Source: Gemmatimonadetes bacterium T265 (GTDB lineage Bacteria > Gemmatimonadota > Gemmatimonadetes > Gemmatimonadales > Gemmatimonadaceae). From it: a stretch of DNA of 64,000 nt. Location of the stretch: the NCBI GenBank assembly GCA_019973575.1, contig BPUI01000003.1, positions 372,001 to 436,000 of the forward strand, given 5' to 3'. The notes under the pieces are model-generated. The model was not told where the DNA came from. It saw only the letters and a program-made list of their open reading frames with translations, and searched no databases. Of the stretch, positions 8,612 through 15,060 are shown one piece after another. Positions within the stretch are counted from its first letter, which is position 1. Each line of letters opens with the position of its first letter. Both the position numbers and the translations under genes were made by a program.

Positions 8612-8938
8612 ATGGCGGGAGAGCCGAAGACGCGGCGCGCGTTCAGTGCCGAATTCAAGATCGAAGCGTTGCGCCGGATGGCGGAGCGGCGCGCAGCCGG
8701 GGTGTCGCTGAAGCAGATCGGCCGCGAGCTGGATGTACGAGACGACCTGCTGCGGAAGTGGCAGCGCCAAGCCAAGGAGCGCGCCGGGGCGCCGCCCGCC
8801 GACGTGTTCCCCGGGCAGGGGCGGTTGCCGGCGGACGAGGCCGAGTTGAAGCGCCTGGAACGGGAGAACGCGCGGCTGAAGCAGGAGGTCGCGTTTCTAA
8901 AAACCGCGGCGGTGTACTTCGCGAGGGAGTCGCGGTGA
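8612..8938 (+). CDS. IS3-family transposase OrfA
   Basis: This 108-residue protein supplies the DNA-binding part of the IS3 transposase. It has the expected helix-turn-helix (FSAEFKIEALRRMAERRAAG then VSLKQIGRELDVRDDLLRKW) and a C-terminal leucine-rich coiled coil (AELKRLERENARLKQEVAFL) for assembling with OrfB. Its TGA overlaps the GTG of orfB. A run of five A (CTAAAAAC, 8897-8904) near its end is a plausible -1 slippage site; slipping on AAA continues as NRGGVLREGV into the orfB frame and would make the OrfAB fusion that acts as transposase in this family. Confidence 0.92.
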   Translation: MAGEPKTRRAFSAEFKIEALRRMAERRAAGVSLKQIGRELDVRDDLLRKWQRQAKERAGAPPADVFPGQGRLPADEAELKRLERENARLKQEVAFLKTAAVYFARESR

Positions 8939-9825
8939 GCGACAAGTACGCCGTGATCGCGGCCGAGCGCGGGACGTACCCCGTGCGATGGATGTGCGCG
9001 CTGTTGGGCGTGAGCGTGGCCGGCTTCTACGGCGCACAGCGCCGGCCGCCGGGCACGCGCGCCGCCGCGGACGAGCGGGTGCGGGTGGAGGTGCGCGCCG
9101 CACACGCGAAGAGTCACCGGCGCTACGGGGCGCCGCGAGTGCATCGCGAGCTGCGCGCGGCCGGCGTACGCGTCGCCAAGAAGCGCGTCGCGCGGCTCAT
9201 GCGCGAGGACGGCCTCGTGGCGCGCCGCGCGCAGCGCCGCGTACGCACGACCGACTCGGCGCATGCGCACCCGGTCGCGCCGAACGTGGTGGCGCGCGAC
9301 TTCGCGGTCGCGGACCAGCCCGGGCTCGACCGCGTTTGGGTCGCCGATTTCACGTACATCCCCACGCGCGAGGGCTGGCTGTTCCTGGCGGTCGTGCTCG
9401 ACCTGGCGAGCCGCCGCGTGGTGGGGTGGGCGGTGCGCGAGACGATGGAGACCGAGCTCGTGCTCGCGGCCCTGCATGCGGCGCTCGCCGACCGGCGCCC
9501 CGCGCCCGGGCTCGTGTGTCACTCGGATCGTGGGTCGCAATACGCGAGCGCGGCCTACCAGGTGCTGCTCGCTGCGTCTGGCGCGGTGCCGAGCATGAGC
9601 GCAAAAGGCGATTGCTACGATAATGCTGTTGCCGAGGCCTTCTTCGCGACGCTCGAACACGAGCTACTGGCTGATGTCACCTTCGTGTCGCGCGCGGCGG
9701 CGCGGCCCGCGATCTTCGACTTCCTCTTCTGGTACAACGGCGAGCGGCGCCACTCGAGCCTCGACTACGTGAGTCCCGTCGCCTATGAGCAGCACCTGAC
9801 CGCGCGCCCCGCGCGAGCAGCCTAA
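8935..9825 (+). CDS. IS3-family transposase OrfB (DDE integrase)
   Basis: This ~296-residue catalytic subunit has an HTH_21-type start (VRWMCALLGVSVAGFY), the region KSHRRYGAPRVHRELR, and an rve integrase core. The catalytic triad is visible: Asp in VWVADFTYIPT, Asp in VCHSDRGSQYAS and Glu in AVAEAFFATLEHELL, followed by YNGERRHSSLDY. The motif set places it near the IS3/IS51 group. Translation may begin at GTG 8935, overlapping the orfA stop, or arise by -1 frameshift from orfA; the open frame extends upstream to 8605 in phase with the second model. It looks full length and uninterrupted. Confidence 0.93.
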   Translation: MSDKYAVIAAERGTYPVRWMCALLGVSVAGFYGAQRRPPGTRAAADERVRVEVRAAHAKSHRRYGAPRVHRELRAAGVRVAKKRVARLMREDGLVARRAQRRVRTTDSAHAHPVAPNVVARDFAVADQPGLDRVWVADFTYIPTREGWLFLAVVLDLASRRVVGWAVRETMETELVLAALHAALADRRPAPGLVCHSDRGSQYASAAYQVLLAASGAVPSMSAKGDCYDNAVAEAFFATLEHELLADVTFVSRAAARPAIFDFLFWYNGERRHSSLDYVSPVAYEQHLTARPARAA

Positions 9826-10225
9826 ACTCCGCGTCCGTTCCTCGGGGTCAGCTCCATACCGACGCGCTCGCGTCCTACGCCGGTCTTGACGCCGAGTACG
9901 TCCACAAGGTCGTGGATCACGCCGAGTGCTACGTGAAGGACAACGTGCATACGAACGGCCTGGAGAACTTCTGGAGCCTCTTGAAGCGCGGCATCAAGGG
10001 CACGTACGTCGCGGTCGAGCCGTTCCACCTGTTCCGGTACCTGGACGAGCAGGCGCGGCGGTACAACGAGCGGAAGTGGAACGATGCGCAGCGGTTCGTG
10101 TCCGTGCTGCGCGACGTGGTAGGCGAGCGCGTGACGTACGCGGCCCTCACCGGCGCCGACGTGTTGCCGGCGCGACCGTGACGCCGTGAACAAGCCGCAG
10201 CAGCGGCGCGGCAAACGAGGCAAGT

Positions 10226-10366
10226 ATGACGAAGCCCCGCAAGGCTCCGGCGCCCGAGAAGGCGCCGGAGCCGTCGGCGTTCGACCGCATGCGTGACCTC
10301 ACGCGGCGCATCGTCGCGGTGTCGAAGTCGGAACTACCGAAGGCTCCTTCCAAGCGGAAGGATTAG
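10226..10366 (+). CDS. Small passenger protein of the IS1595 element (46 aa)
   Basis: The ATG at 10226 follows a good ribosome site (GAGG five bases upstream) and begins 44 bases after the transposase stop. The product is short, basic and Pro/Lys-rich, with the core FDRMRDLTRRIVAVSKSEL. I recall similar small F..-K.ILSVSK.EL proteins downstream of IS1595-type transposases, but no function is known to me. Its stop overlaps the stop of the convergent passenger gene by 4 bases. It is too short for usual gene-length limits, but start, spacing and context support it. Confidence 0.6.
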   Translation: MTKPRKAPAPEKAPEPSAFDRMRDLTRRIVAVSKSELPKAPSKRKD

Positions 10367-11325
10367 GGTGGCCCGGCGGCCAAACGCGCCATGAACTCGC
10401 GGACGTGGGTGTATACGCTTTGCGCTTGGTGTACGTCGTACGAGTCCCGCGCGTGCGATACATGGTTCCGCCACGCGTCCTTGAAGGCATGCAGTTCGGC
10501 CTTCACCTGCGAGTAGAACGCGATCTGTCGTGCCGCCGCACTCTTGCCACGCGTCCGCTTGCGCAATTGCGCAAGCTTTCCGTCAATCGCGCCGAGAATG
10601 TCTCCCCATTCTGCGAGTTCATGCGGAACGGTGACGCGTATCTTCTGCTTGTCGTGGGGATTGCCCTTAGTCTTAACTACTCGGACGCGTAGCCCGTCCG
10701 CCCCGGCCGCCGCTCGGAGCCCGAACTCCGCGACACGCATGAGGTGAAAGACGCAGGCAGTGGGCAAGCCTAACGCTAGGCACCTGCCAGCCTCTCGGAT
10801 GTCGGGCTCAGTGTCGGGGTACTTGCCGACTACAGATTTCCATTCGACCAAGGGCTCCTCGTAGAGCGGCGCGAGGCTTCGCGGCACGTGGTAAAGCCTG
10901 AACCGCGAGAGATCGCGGACGGCCGCTAGGCGTACTCCGGCCAAGGCTTCCGCCGCCTCACCGACCGTGCTTCCGGGCCCTACGTGGTGCCGTGCGTACG
11001 CGACCTGGAATTGCACGCCTTCAAGGTCATCGCCGCCCAGTCGTGCGTGGGCGGCAAGGATATCCAGCTCGCGTCGAACCATCTCGGCGTGTTGCTCTCC
11101 GACGGCATCCCCGCCCTCCCCTTGTTTCTCGGCTTCACGTAGTTGCCGCTCATGAAGCGAGAGCGCGACCAGCGTCGTCGAGTAGAAGCTTGCGTAGACT
11201 CTTAGCATGTCCCACAAGCTCACGAGTTGGTGAGCCTGAACGCGCGCCGCGAAGTCGGCCGCGTGCGCGGGATCGGGCGCCATGCCCGCGCAATCCCATC
11301 CGGTGCTCACCTCAGCGGGGATCAT
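10363..11325 (-). CDS. IS1595 passenger protein with C-terminal HEPN-like motif
   Basis: This protein of 320 residues (306 from the alternative ATG at 11283) lies wholly inside the IS1595 element and points against the transposase. I do not recognise a named family. The N-terminal half is helical and rich in His, Glu and Ala. The C-terminal third ends in YSQVKAELHAFKDAWRNHVS followed by HARDSYD; RNHVSH fits the R-x4-H signature of HEPN ribonucleases, and helices around it fit the fold. A GGGGGTG stretch just upstream supports the ATG at 11325. The gene uses less GC-extreme codons than its neighbours, in line with transfer on the element. It could be a cargo defence or stability protein, but that is inference. 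Confidence 0.75.
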   Translation of the reverse strand: MIPAEVSTGWDCAGMAPDPAHAADFAARVQAHQLVSLWDMLRVYASFYSTTLVALSLHERQLREAEKQGEGGDAVGEQHAEMVRRELDILAAHARLGGDDLEGVQFQVAYARHHVGPGSTVGEAAEALAGVRLAAVRDLSRFRLYHVPRSLAPLYEEPLVEWKSVVGKYPDTEPDIREAGRCLALGLPTACVFHLMRVAEFGLRAAAGADGLRVRVVKTKGNPHDKQKIRVTVPHELAEWGDILGAIDGKLAQLRKRTRGKSAAARQIAFYSQVKAELHAFKDAWRNHVSHARDSYDVHQAQSVYTHVREFMARLAAGPP

Positions 11326-11340
11326 ACAGCACCCCCGCTA

Positions 11341-11364
11341 GGTGAGGCAAGTATATTATTGCCC
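11341..11364. repeat. Right inverted repeat of the IS1595-family element
   Basis: Read on the minus strand it starts GGGCAATAATATACTTG. It lies just upstream of the passenger gene start and so may provide that gene's promoter region. Confidence 0.85.
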
Positions 11365-11940
11365 TCACGAGCGCGTCGACGCTCTCCGTCATCCTCGTCA
11401 CGCGAGGGAAGCTCGCCGAAGCCGAGCGTCTGCAGCGCGAGGTGCTCGCCGCCCGCCGCCGCCTGCTCGGCGACACGGCCCGCGACGTGGCCGGCAGCCT
11501 GTTCGTGCTCGGGCGGACGCGGCGCCTGCGCGGGGACCGCGCGGGGGCGACGCGGCTCCTCGCGCGGTCGCTCGCGACGTACGACCGCGTGAGCGGCGCC
11601 CGGGACCCGGACGCGCGCGCGGTGCTCGCGGAGTTGGCGGCCGTCGCGCACCAGCGCGGGCGGACCGCGGACGCCCTGGGCTTCGCGGCGCGCCTGCGCC
11701 TCAGGCGCGGCGAGCCGGTCTGGGACGCTGGCCCCTCCCAGGACCTGGCCACGCTCGCCGGCATCCTGCAGGAGGACGGCGACTGCCGCGGCGCGCTGCC
11801 GCTCTACCGGCGCGCGCGCGCCGCGTACGCCGCGCGCCACGGGCCGGCGTTAGGCGGACTCGCGCCTAACGACCCGCGCCTCGCGGCGCTGCGCGCGGGG
11901 GAGGCGGCGTGCGCCGCGCCCCGGGTCGCTGACCTCACAC
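11365..11940 (+). pseudogene. TPR-repeat protein, C-terminal remnant
   Basis: The frame is open from the right end of the IS1595 element and has no start of its own. It shows tetratricopeptide-like helices: GKLAEAERLQREVLAARRRL, TARDVAGSLFVLGRTRRLRG, ATLAGILQEDGDCRGALPLY. This resembles the C-terminal TPR tail of protein kinases common in this kind of genome. The 5' part is missing, apparently lost together with the target duplication of the element. Similarity fades near 11940; the open frame runs on to 12203 antisense to an esterase remnant. Two GTTAGGC-type motifs lie 8 bases apart at 11850 and 11864. Confidence 0.65.
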
Positions 11941-12351
11941 GGCCGCCCCGGGCCGGCGCCGCGCCGCGAGGTGTTCGCGCAGGAACGCGCCCGCGTGGTC
12001 CAGCGCCGCGCCCGCGGCCTCGAGCACGCCGACGTTCGACGGAAACACGTGCGCCATGCCCTGCCACACGTGGCATTCCGCGGCCGCACCGGCGGCCGCG
12101 CAGCGGGCCGCGGAGCGGCGGGCGTCGTCGAGCAGCACCTCGTCCTCGCCGACGTGCACCAGCACCGGCGGCAGGCCGGCCACGTCGCCGAAGAGCGGCG
12201 TGATTCGCGGGTCGCGGCGGTCGCGTGAGCCCGGGACCCCGCCGACCGCCGCCGGCACGAACGCGATCGGCGGGTGCGACGCGATCACGCCGGGTATCGT
12301 GCGCACGGCGGCGCGGTCCGCCGCGGACGCGGGGTGGTAGCTCTCGGCCAC
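11935..12351 (-). pseudogene. Alpha/beta hydrolase (esterase), C-terminal remnant
   Basis: The 139-residue frame holds only the last part of a hormone-sensitive-lipase-like esterase. It has DPRITPLFGDVAGLPPVLVH, then VGEDEVLLDDARR with the likely catalytic Asp, and WQGMAHVFPSNVGV with the catalytic His. The nucleophile elbow GxSxG and the oxyanion HGG motif, which would lie upstream, are absent. The first ~35 residues do not resemble the family. It therefore cannot be an active esterase. It sits between the TPR remnant and the stop of the SDR gene, in the SDR direction, and may once have followed that gene. Confidence 0.7.
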
Positions 12352-12372
12352 GGCGTCCTACCGGCGCCGGCG

Positions 12373-13122
12373 TTAGGCGGGGTTGATCGTGTGGAACGCG
12401 GCGTCGTACCGGCCTTCGGCCTCCGCGTAGCGCTGGAACTTGACGCGCTCGACGTAGACGGCCGGCGCGTCGGGGGTGGCCCGCAGCAGCGCCATGCTCT
12501 CCCGGACGTAGTCGTCGAGCGGCATCGCGCGCGGGTTCGCCCGCTGGCCCGGCGTCAGGTCCGTCGCGACGAGCGGCGGCGCGAGCTCGATGACCTGCAC
12601 CGAGGTGTCGCGCAGCTGATGGCGCAGCGACTCCGTGTACGAGTGAAGGGCGGCCTTGGTCGCGCTGTACGTCGGCGTGTCGGCGCGGGGGACGAACGCG
12701 AGCCCGGAGGTGACGTTGACGACGGCGGCCGCCGGCTGCCGGCGCAGGTGCGGCAGGAGCGCGGCCGTCAGCCGGATCGGGCCGAGCAGGTTGGCGGCGA
12801 TCGTCGCCTCGGCGTCGGCCAGGTCCACCGCGTCGGCCCGCAGATCTTCCGCGCGCATGATGCCCGCGTTGTTGATCAGGACGTTGAGCGCCGGGTAGTC
12901 CGCGACCAGCTGCTCGGCGAACGTGCGGACCGCGTCCGGGTCCCCGACGTCGAGGACGCGGGCGGTCATCCCCGGGTTGGCGGCGGTCACCCCGTCGAGC
13001 GTCTCGCGGCGGCGGCCCGCAACGACGACCTGGTTGCCTGCGGCGTGAAACGCTTCGGCGAATGCCCGGCCGATGCCGGACCCGCCGCCCGTGATCAGTA
13101 TCGTATTCCCCGAAATGTTCAT
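12373..13122 (-). CDS. Short-chain dehydrogenase/reductase (DltE-like)
   Basis: This 249-residue NAD(P)-dependent oxidoreductase has the classical SDR motifs: TGGGSGIG at residues 12-19 for cofactor binding, NNAG after the fourth strand, a Ser in VNVTSGL and the YSATKAAL active site (Tyr and Lys). The C-terminal stretch after the active site matches DltE/YciK-like members of unknown substrate. The ATG at 13122 gives a canonical N-terminus. It is divergent from a truncated HxlR regulator, an arrangement common for HxlR-controlled SDR genes. Its TAA stop lies inside a GTTAGGC motif (12372). A TATAAC box about 9 bases upstream of the start may belong to its promoter or leader. Confidence 0.9.
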   Translation of the reverse strand: MNISGNTILITGGGSGIGRAFAEAFHAAGNQVVVAGRRRETLDGVTAANPGMTARVLDVGDPDAVRTFAEQLVADYPALNVLINNAGIMRAEDLRADAVDLADAEATIAANLLGPIRLTAALLPHLRRQPAAAVVNVTSGLAFVPRADTPTYSATKAALHSYTESLRHQLRDTSVQVIELAPPLVATDLTPGQRANPRAMPLDDYVRESMALLRATPDAPAVYVERVKFQRYAEAEGRYDAAFHTINPA

Positions 13123-13235
13123 CGTGTGCGTTATAGAGGACGTGTGGGTGTTCCGTGTCCACCGAGTTAGCTTCGCCGGTATCCAGTCGGAAGAAGGCAC
13201 CGGAAAGTGCAGTAGTTACCTGATGGAGAGTGTCG

Positions 13236-13541
13236 ATGACCGCAGACCTAAAGCCCCACCCCGGGCCGTCCGCCGGCAGTGAGGACGCGGCCACGGTGGA
13301 GGCGCTCGTCCGCGAGTTGGTCGGCGGCATCAGCCCGAAGATGCTCACCCAGACGGTGCGGCAGATGGAGCGCGACGGGCTCCTGGTGCGCACGGTCCAC
13401 CCGGTGATCCCGCCCCGGGTCGAGTACCGCCTGACGGACCTCGGGCACACCCTCGCCGCGGCGTTCTGCGGCGTGTGGCACTGGGCGGAGGCGAACCGCG
13501 CCCGGGTGGAAGCGGCGCGCCGCGCGTTCGACGCGCGGTGA
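13236..13541 (+). pseudogene. HxlR-family regulator with deleted N-terminal HTH region
   Basis: The 101-residue product ends like a normal HxlR repressor: [20 protein letters not shown], then [20 protein letters not shown] and a C-terminal helix. Before this, a complete family member has about 40 residues with CPV...GGKWT.LIL..L..GP.RFNEL; these are missing and replaced by a stretch [13 protein letters not shown]. The first recognition helices are thus lost while the wing and dimer regions remain. The ATG at 13236 has a GGAG ribosome site and GTG at 13230 is an alternative, so a short protein may be made. I call it a probable pseudogene. It diverges from the SDR gene. Confidence 0.6.
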
Positions 13542-13552
13542 TGGCGCGTTAG

Positions 13553-13745
13553 GCGCCCGGGGAGGCAGTTCCTCTAGGTGTTCTTCCAGGGCAGCCAGGT
13601 CGAAGAGCGTGCGACCCGGCTCGAGCTCGACCAGGAGGTCGACGTCGCTCCCCGGGCGCTCCTCCCCGCGCGCCACAAAGCCAAAGACGCGCACGTCCCG
13701 GGCCCCGCTCGCGGCGGCGGCGGCGCGGATCTCGGCGTCGGGCAC
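13553..13745 (-). pseudogene. Minimal nucleotidyltransferase (MntA-like) remnant
   Basis: About 60 residues of a minimal nucleotidyltransferase are visible: VRVFGFVARGEERPGSDVDL followed by LVELEPGRTLFDLAALEEHL. In active enzymes the motif is GSxARG...SDxDL; here the Ser is Phe, and the frame breaks out of similarity after LEELP with the third catalytic Asp missing. Intact proteins of this kind are antitoxin-type AMP-transferases paired with HEPN toxins. No HEPN partner is adjacent. It is most likely a dead fragment, ending next to a GTTAGGC copy at 13548. Confidence 0.65.
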
Positions 13746-13752
13746 TCAGTTC

Positions 13753-13793
13753 GGCAGCCGTAGGCCCCCGCTTTCGCGGGGGCCACGGCTGCC
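13753..13793. repeat. Long perfect hairpin (18-bp arms, one bulged A)
   Basis: GGCAGCCGT (13753-13761), a bulged A, then GGCCCCCGC (13763-13771) pair exactly with GCGGGGGCC (13776-13784) and ACGGCTGCC (13785-13793) around a TTTC loop. A GCCTAAC motif overlaps its right edge. There is no T tract, so a classical terminator is unlikely. It looks like a REP/palindromic intergenic element; only this copy is in the window. Confidence 0.75.
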
Positions 13794-14005
13794 TAACACA
13801 AGCGCGCTTTGCCCTGATTCCTGGCGCCCCGACAGCAGTTGCAAACCCGCTCCGACAACGGGATTGGGTCTCGATCCTCGTCCGCGCCCCGAAGCTGCCG
13901 AACCAGTGAGGCGCGCTGATTACCTGCTCGGCACCGACCGACGCTGGCCCTGGCGCGCGGCTGTCGGCCGAGCTGACGCGGGGGCAGGTTGGTGGCGAAC
14001 GGCCG

Positions 14006-14503
14006 TCAGGCGGGGTGCGCCACGAGTTGCTCCATCAGCTCGGCCGCGCGCGCGAGCAGCAGTCGCTCGTCGCTGGCGAGGTCCGCGATCCGGCGCTCCA
14101 GCGCGGCGACCCGCCGGGCCCGCCCCGCCGCGAGCACCCGGCGCCCCTTGGCTGTGGCTATCACGCGCGTCGCCCGGCCGTCGTGCGGGTCGGGCGCGCG
14201 GGTGACGAGCCCCTCACCCTCGAGCGCCTGGACGAGCCGCGTGATCGTCGGCGCGCGCACCTGCTCGGCCGCGGCCAGCGCGCCGAGGGTGAGCGGCCCG
14301 GCGGCGACGACGACCGACAGCGCGGAGAGCTGCGGGCCGCCCAGCCCGCTGCGGTCGTCCTCGCGCCGCAGCCAGCGCAGGAGGTGGATGGCCGCCGAGT
14401 GCAGCCGGTCGGCCGTGTCCGCGGACGCCGGAGCCGCCGGCCCCGACGGGGATACGGCCACACGGACGACCGCATCGGCCGGCCTTGCGCTACGCGGGGA
14501 CAT
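14006..14503 (-). CDS. MarR-family transcriptional regulator
   Basis: This 165-residue winged-helix regulator has the MarR core: LGGPQLSALSVVVAAGPLTL, LAAAEQVRAPTITRLVQALE as recognition helix, and LVTRAPDPHDGRATRVIATA as the wing with the usual DxRA signature. The N-terminal ~25 residues are a flexible Pro/Ala tail. It diverges from a VOC-domain gene with 77 bases between the starts, so it probably controls that gene and itself. A small palindrome at 14522-14532 is the likely operator. The ligand is unknown. Confidence 0.9.
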   Translation of the reverse strand: MSPRSARPADAVVRVAVSPSGPAAPASADTADRLHSAAIHLLRWLRREDDRSGLGGPQLSALSVVVAAGPLTLGALAAAEQVRAPTITRLVQALEGEGLVTRAPDPHDGRATRVIATAKGRRVLAAGRARRVAALERRIADLASDERLLLARAAELMEQLVAHPA

Positions 14504-14521
14504 GACGCATCATCGCCGGAG

Positions 14522-14532
14522 TTACTTAGTAA
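14522..14532. promoter_or_regulatory. Candidate MarR operator
   Basis: TTACT-T-AGTAA is a perfect 5-1-5 palindrome in an AT-rich patch within the divergent MarR/VOC spacer, 18 bases upstream of the MarR start. Location and symmetry suggest a binding site for the regulator. Confidence 0.5.
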
Positions 14533-14580
14533 AGCTAAACGTTGTGAGCCGCACGCCACCCAGAACAGGAGCGACGAACG

Positions 14581-15000
14581 ATGGCGAACACCGAAGCGCT
14601 GCACGAGGGGCCCGCCGCGCTGCGGGGCATCAAGCAGATCGCCGTCGTCGCCCGCGACGTCGGGCGCGCCACCCGCTTCTACCGCGACGTCCTCGGCCTG
14701 CGGCTGCTGTTCGAGGCCCCGCCGCAGCTGGCGTTCTTCGACTGCGGCGGCGTGCGCCTCATGGTGAGCCCGCCGGAGGGCGAAGCCGTGGACCGGGCCT
14801 CGTCGCTGCTCTACTTCGACGTGGCCGACATCCGGGCGGCGCACGACGCGCTCGCCGGCCGGGGAGCCGAGTTCCTGGGCACGCCGCACAAAATCGCCGA
14901 GGTGGGCGACCGCGACGTGTGGTTGGCCGAGCTGCGCGACAGCGAGGGGAACCGCCTCGCGCTCATGAGCGAGGTGCCCCGCGCCGCCAGGCCCGCGTAG
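14581..15000 (+). CDS. VOC-superfamily (glyoxalase-like) protein
   Basis: This 139-residue protein has the paired beta-alpha-beta-beta-beta modules of the vicinal oxygen chelate fold: GIKQIAVVARDVGRATRFYR then DVLGLRLLFEAPPQLAFFDC in the first half, and LYFDVADIRAAHDALAGRGA with ELRDSEGNRLALMSE in the second. The final Glu-containing ELRDSEGN matches the metal-site strand of this family. It may be a small dioxygenase, a lyase or a resistance protein; nothing fixes the substrate. It is divergent from the MarR gene and probably under its control. The ATG at 14581 is well placed. Confidence 0.9.
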   Translation: MANTEALHEGPAALRGIKQIAVVARDVGRATRFYRDVLGLRLLFEAPPQLAFFDCGGVRLMVSPPEGEAVDRASSLLYFDVADIRAAHDALAGRGAEFLGTPHKIAEVGDRDVWLAELRDSEGNRLALMSEVPRAARPA

Positions 15001-15060
15001 TCCCGTCGGGCCGTCGCCGCGCGAGCGCGGGTCGCAGGACGCGAACGTGCGGCGCCGGCG

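Larger units (their letters stand above)
8547..9856 (+). mobile_element. IS3-family insertion sequence, complete
   Basis: This 1310-bp element has imperfect terminal inverted repeats of about 26 bp (8547-8572 and 9831-9856) that begin TGGAG and end in matching ACGGACGC. It is flanked by a 3-bp target duplication, TAC, at 8544-8546 and 9857-9859, as usual for IS3. It carries orfA and orfB in overlapping frames. Both ends and both reading frames look intact, so it may still be active. It inserted into the IS1595 transposase gene. Confidence 0.92.
7906..10181 (+). pseudogene. IS1595-family transposase, split by an IS3 insertion
   Basis: The first part (7906-8546) has a zinc ribbon, CPVC at 39-42 and CKAC at 58-61, a helix-turn-helix (SSYELARALGVTQKTAW) and the first catalytic Asp in VEVDETYIGGK (about 139). 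The second part (9860-10181) supplies TDALASYAGL, the HTNGLENFW motif with the catalytic Glu, and LFRYLDEQARRYNER. Removing 8547-9859 (the IS3 element plus one TAC copy) joins the two in frame through an ACC codon and restores about 320 residues, the normal family length. As it stands, the 5' part runs 14 codons into the insertion and stops at 8580. The enzyme is therefore inactive. Confidence 0.9.
7857..11364 (+). mobile_element. IS1595-family element with passenger genes, interrupted by IS3
   Basis: The element is bounded by 24-bp inverted repeats at 7857-7880 and 11341-11364 that match at 21 of 24 positions and share the AT-rich core TAATATACTTG. It carries an IS1595-type transposase (now split), a 46-residue protein and a 320-residue HEPN-like protein in the opposite orientation. 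Without the IS3 insertion it would be about 2.2 kb. IS1595 elements normally make 8-bp target duplications, but the flanks (cctatctt and tcacgagc) differ, so an adjacent deletion or recombination has probably occurred. The genes on the right side are truncated. Confidence 0.87.

Noticed and set aside
8605-9825. A single 406-residue IS3 transposase starting at 8605
   Set aside because: The first third is out of frame with OrfA and lacks its motifs; IS3 elements use orfA plus orfB joined by -1 frameshift.
13574-13786. Minus-strand ORF beginning inside the long hairpin (PAKAGAYG)
   Set aside because: The start is made by the palindrome itself; this peptide is a well-known artefact of such repeats.
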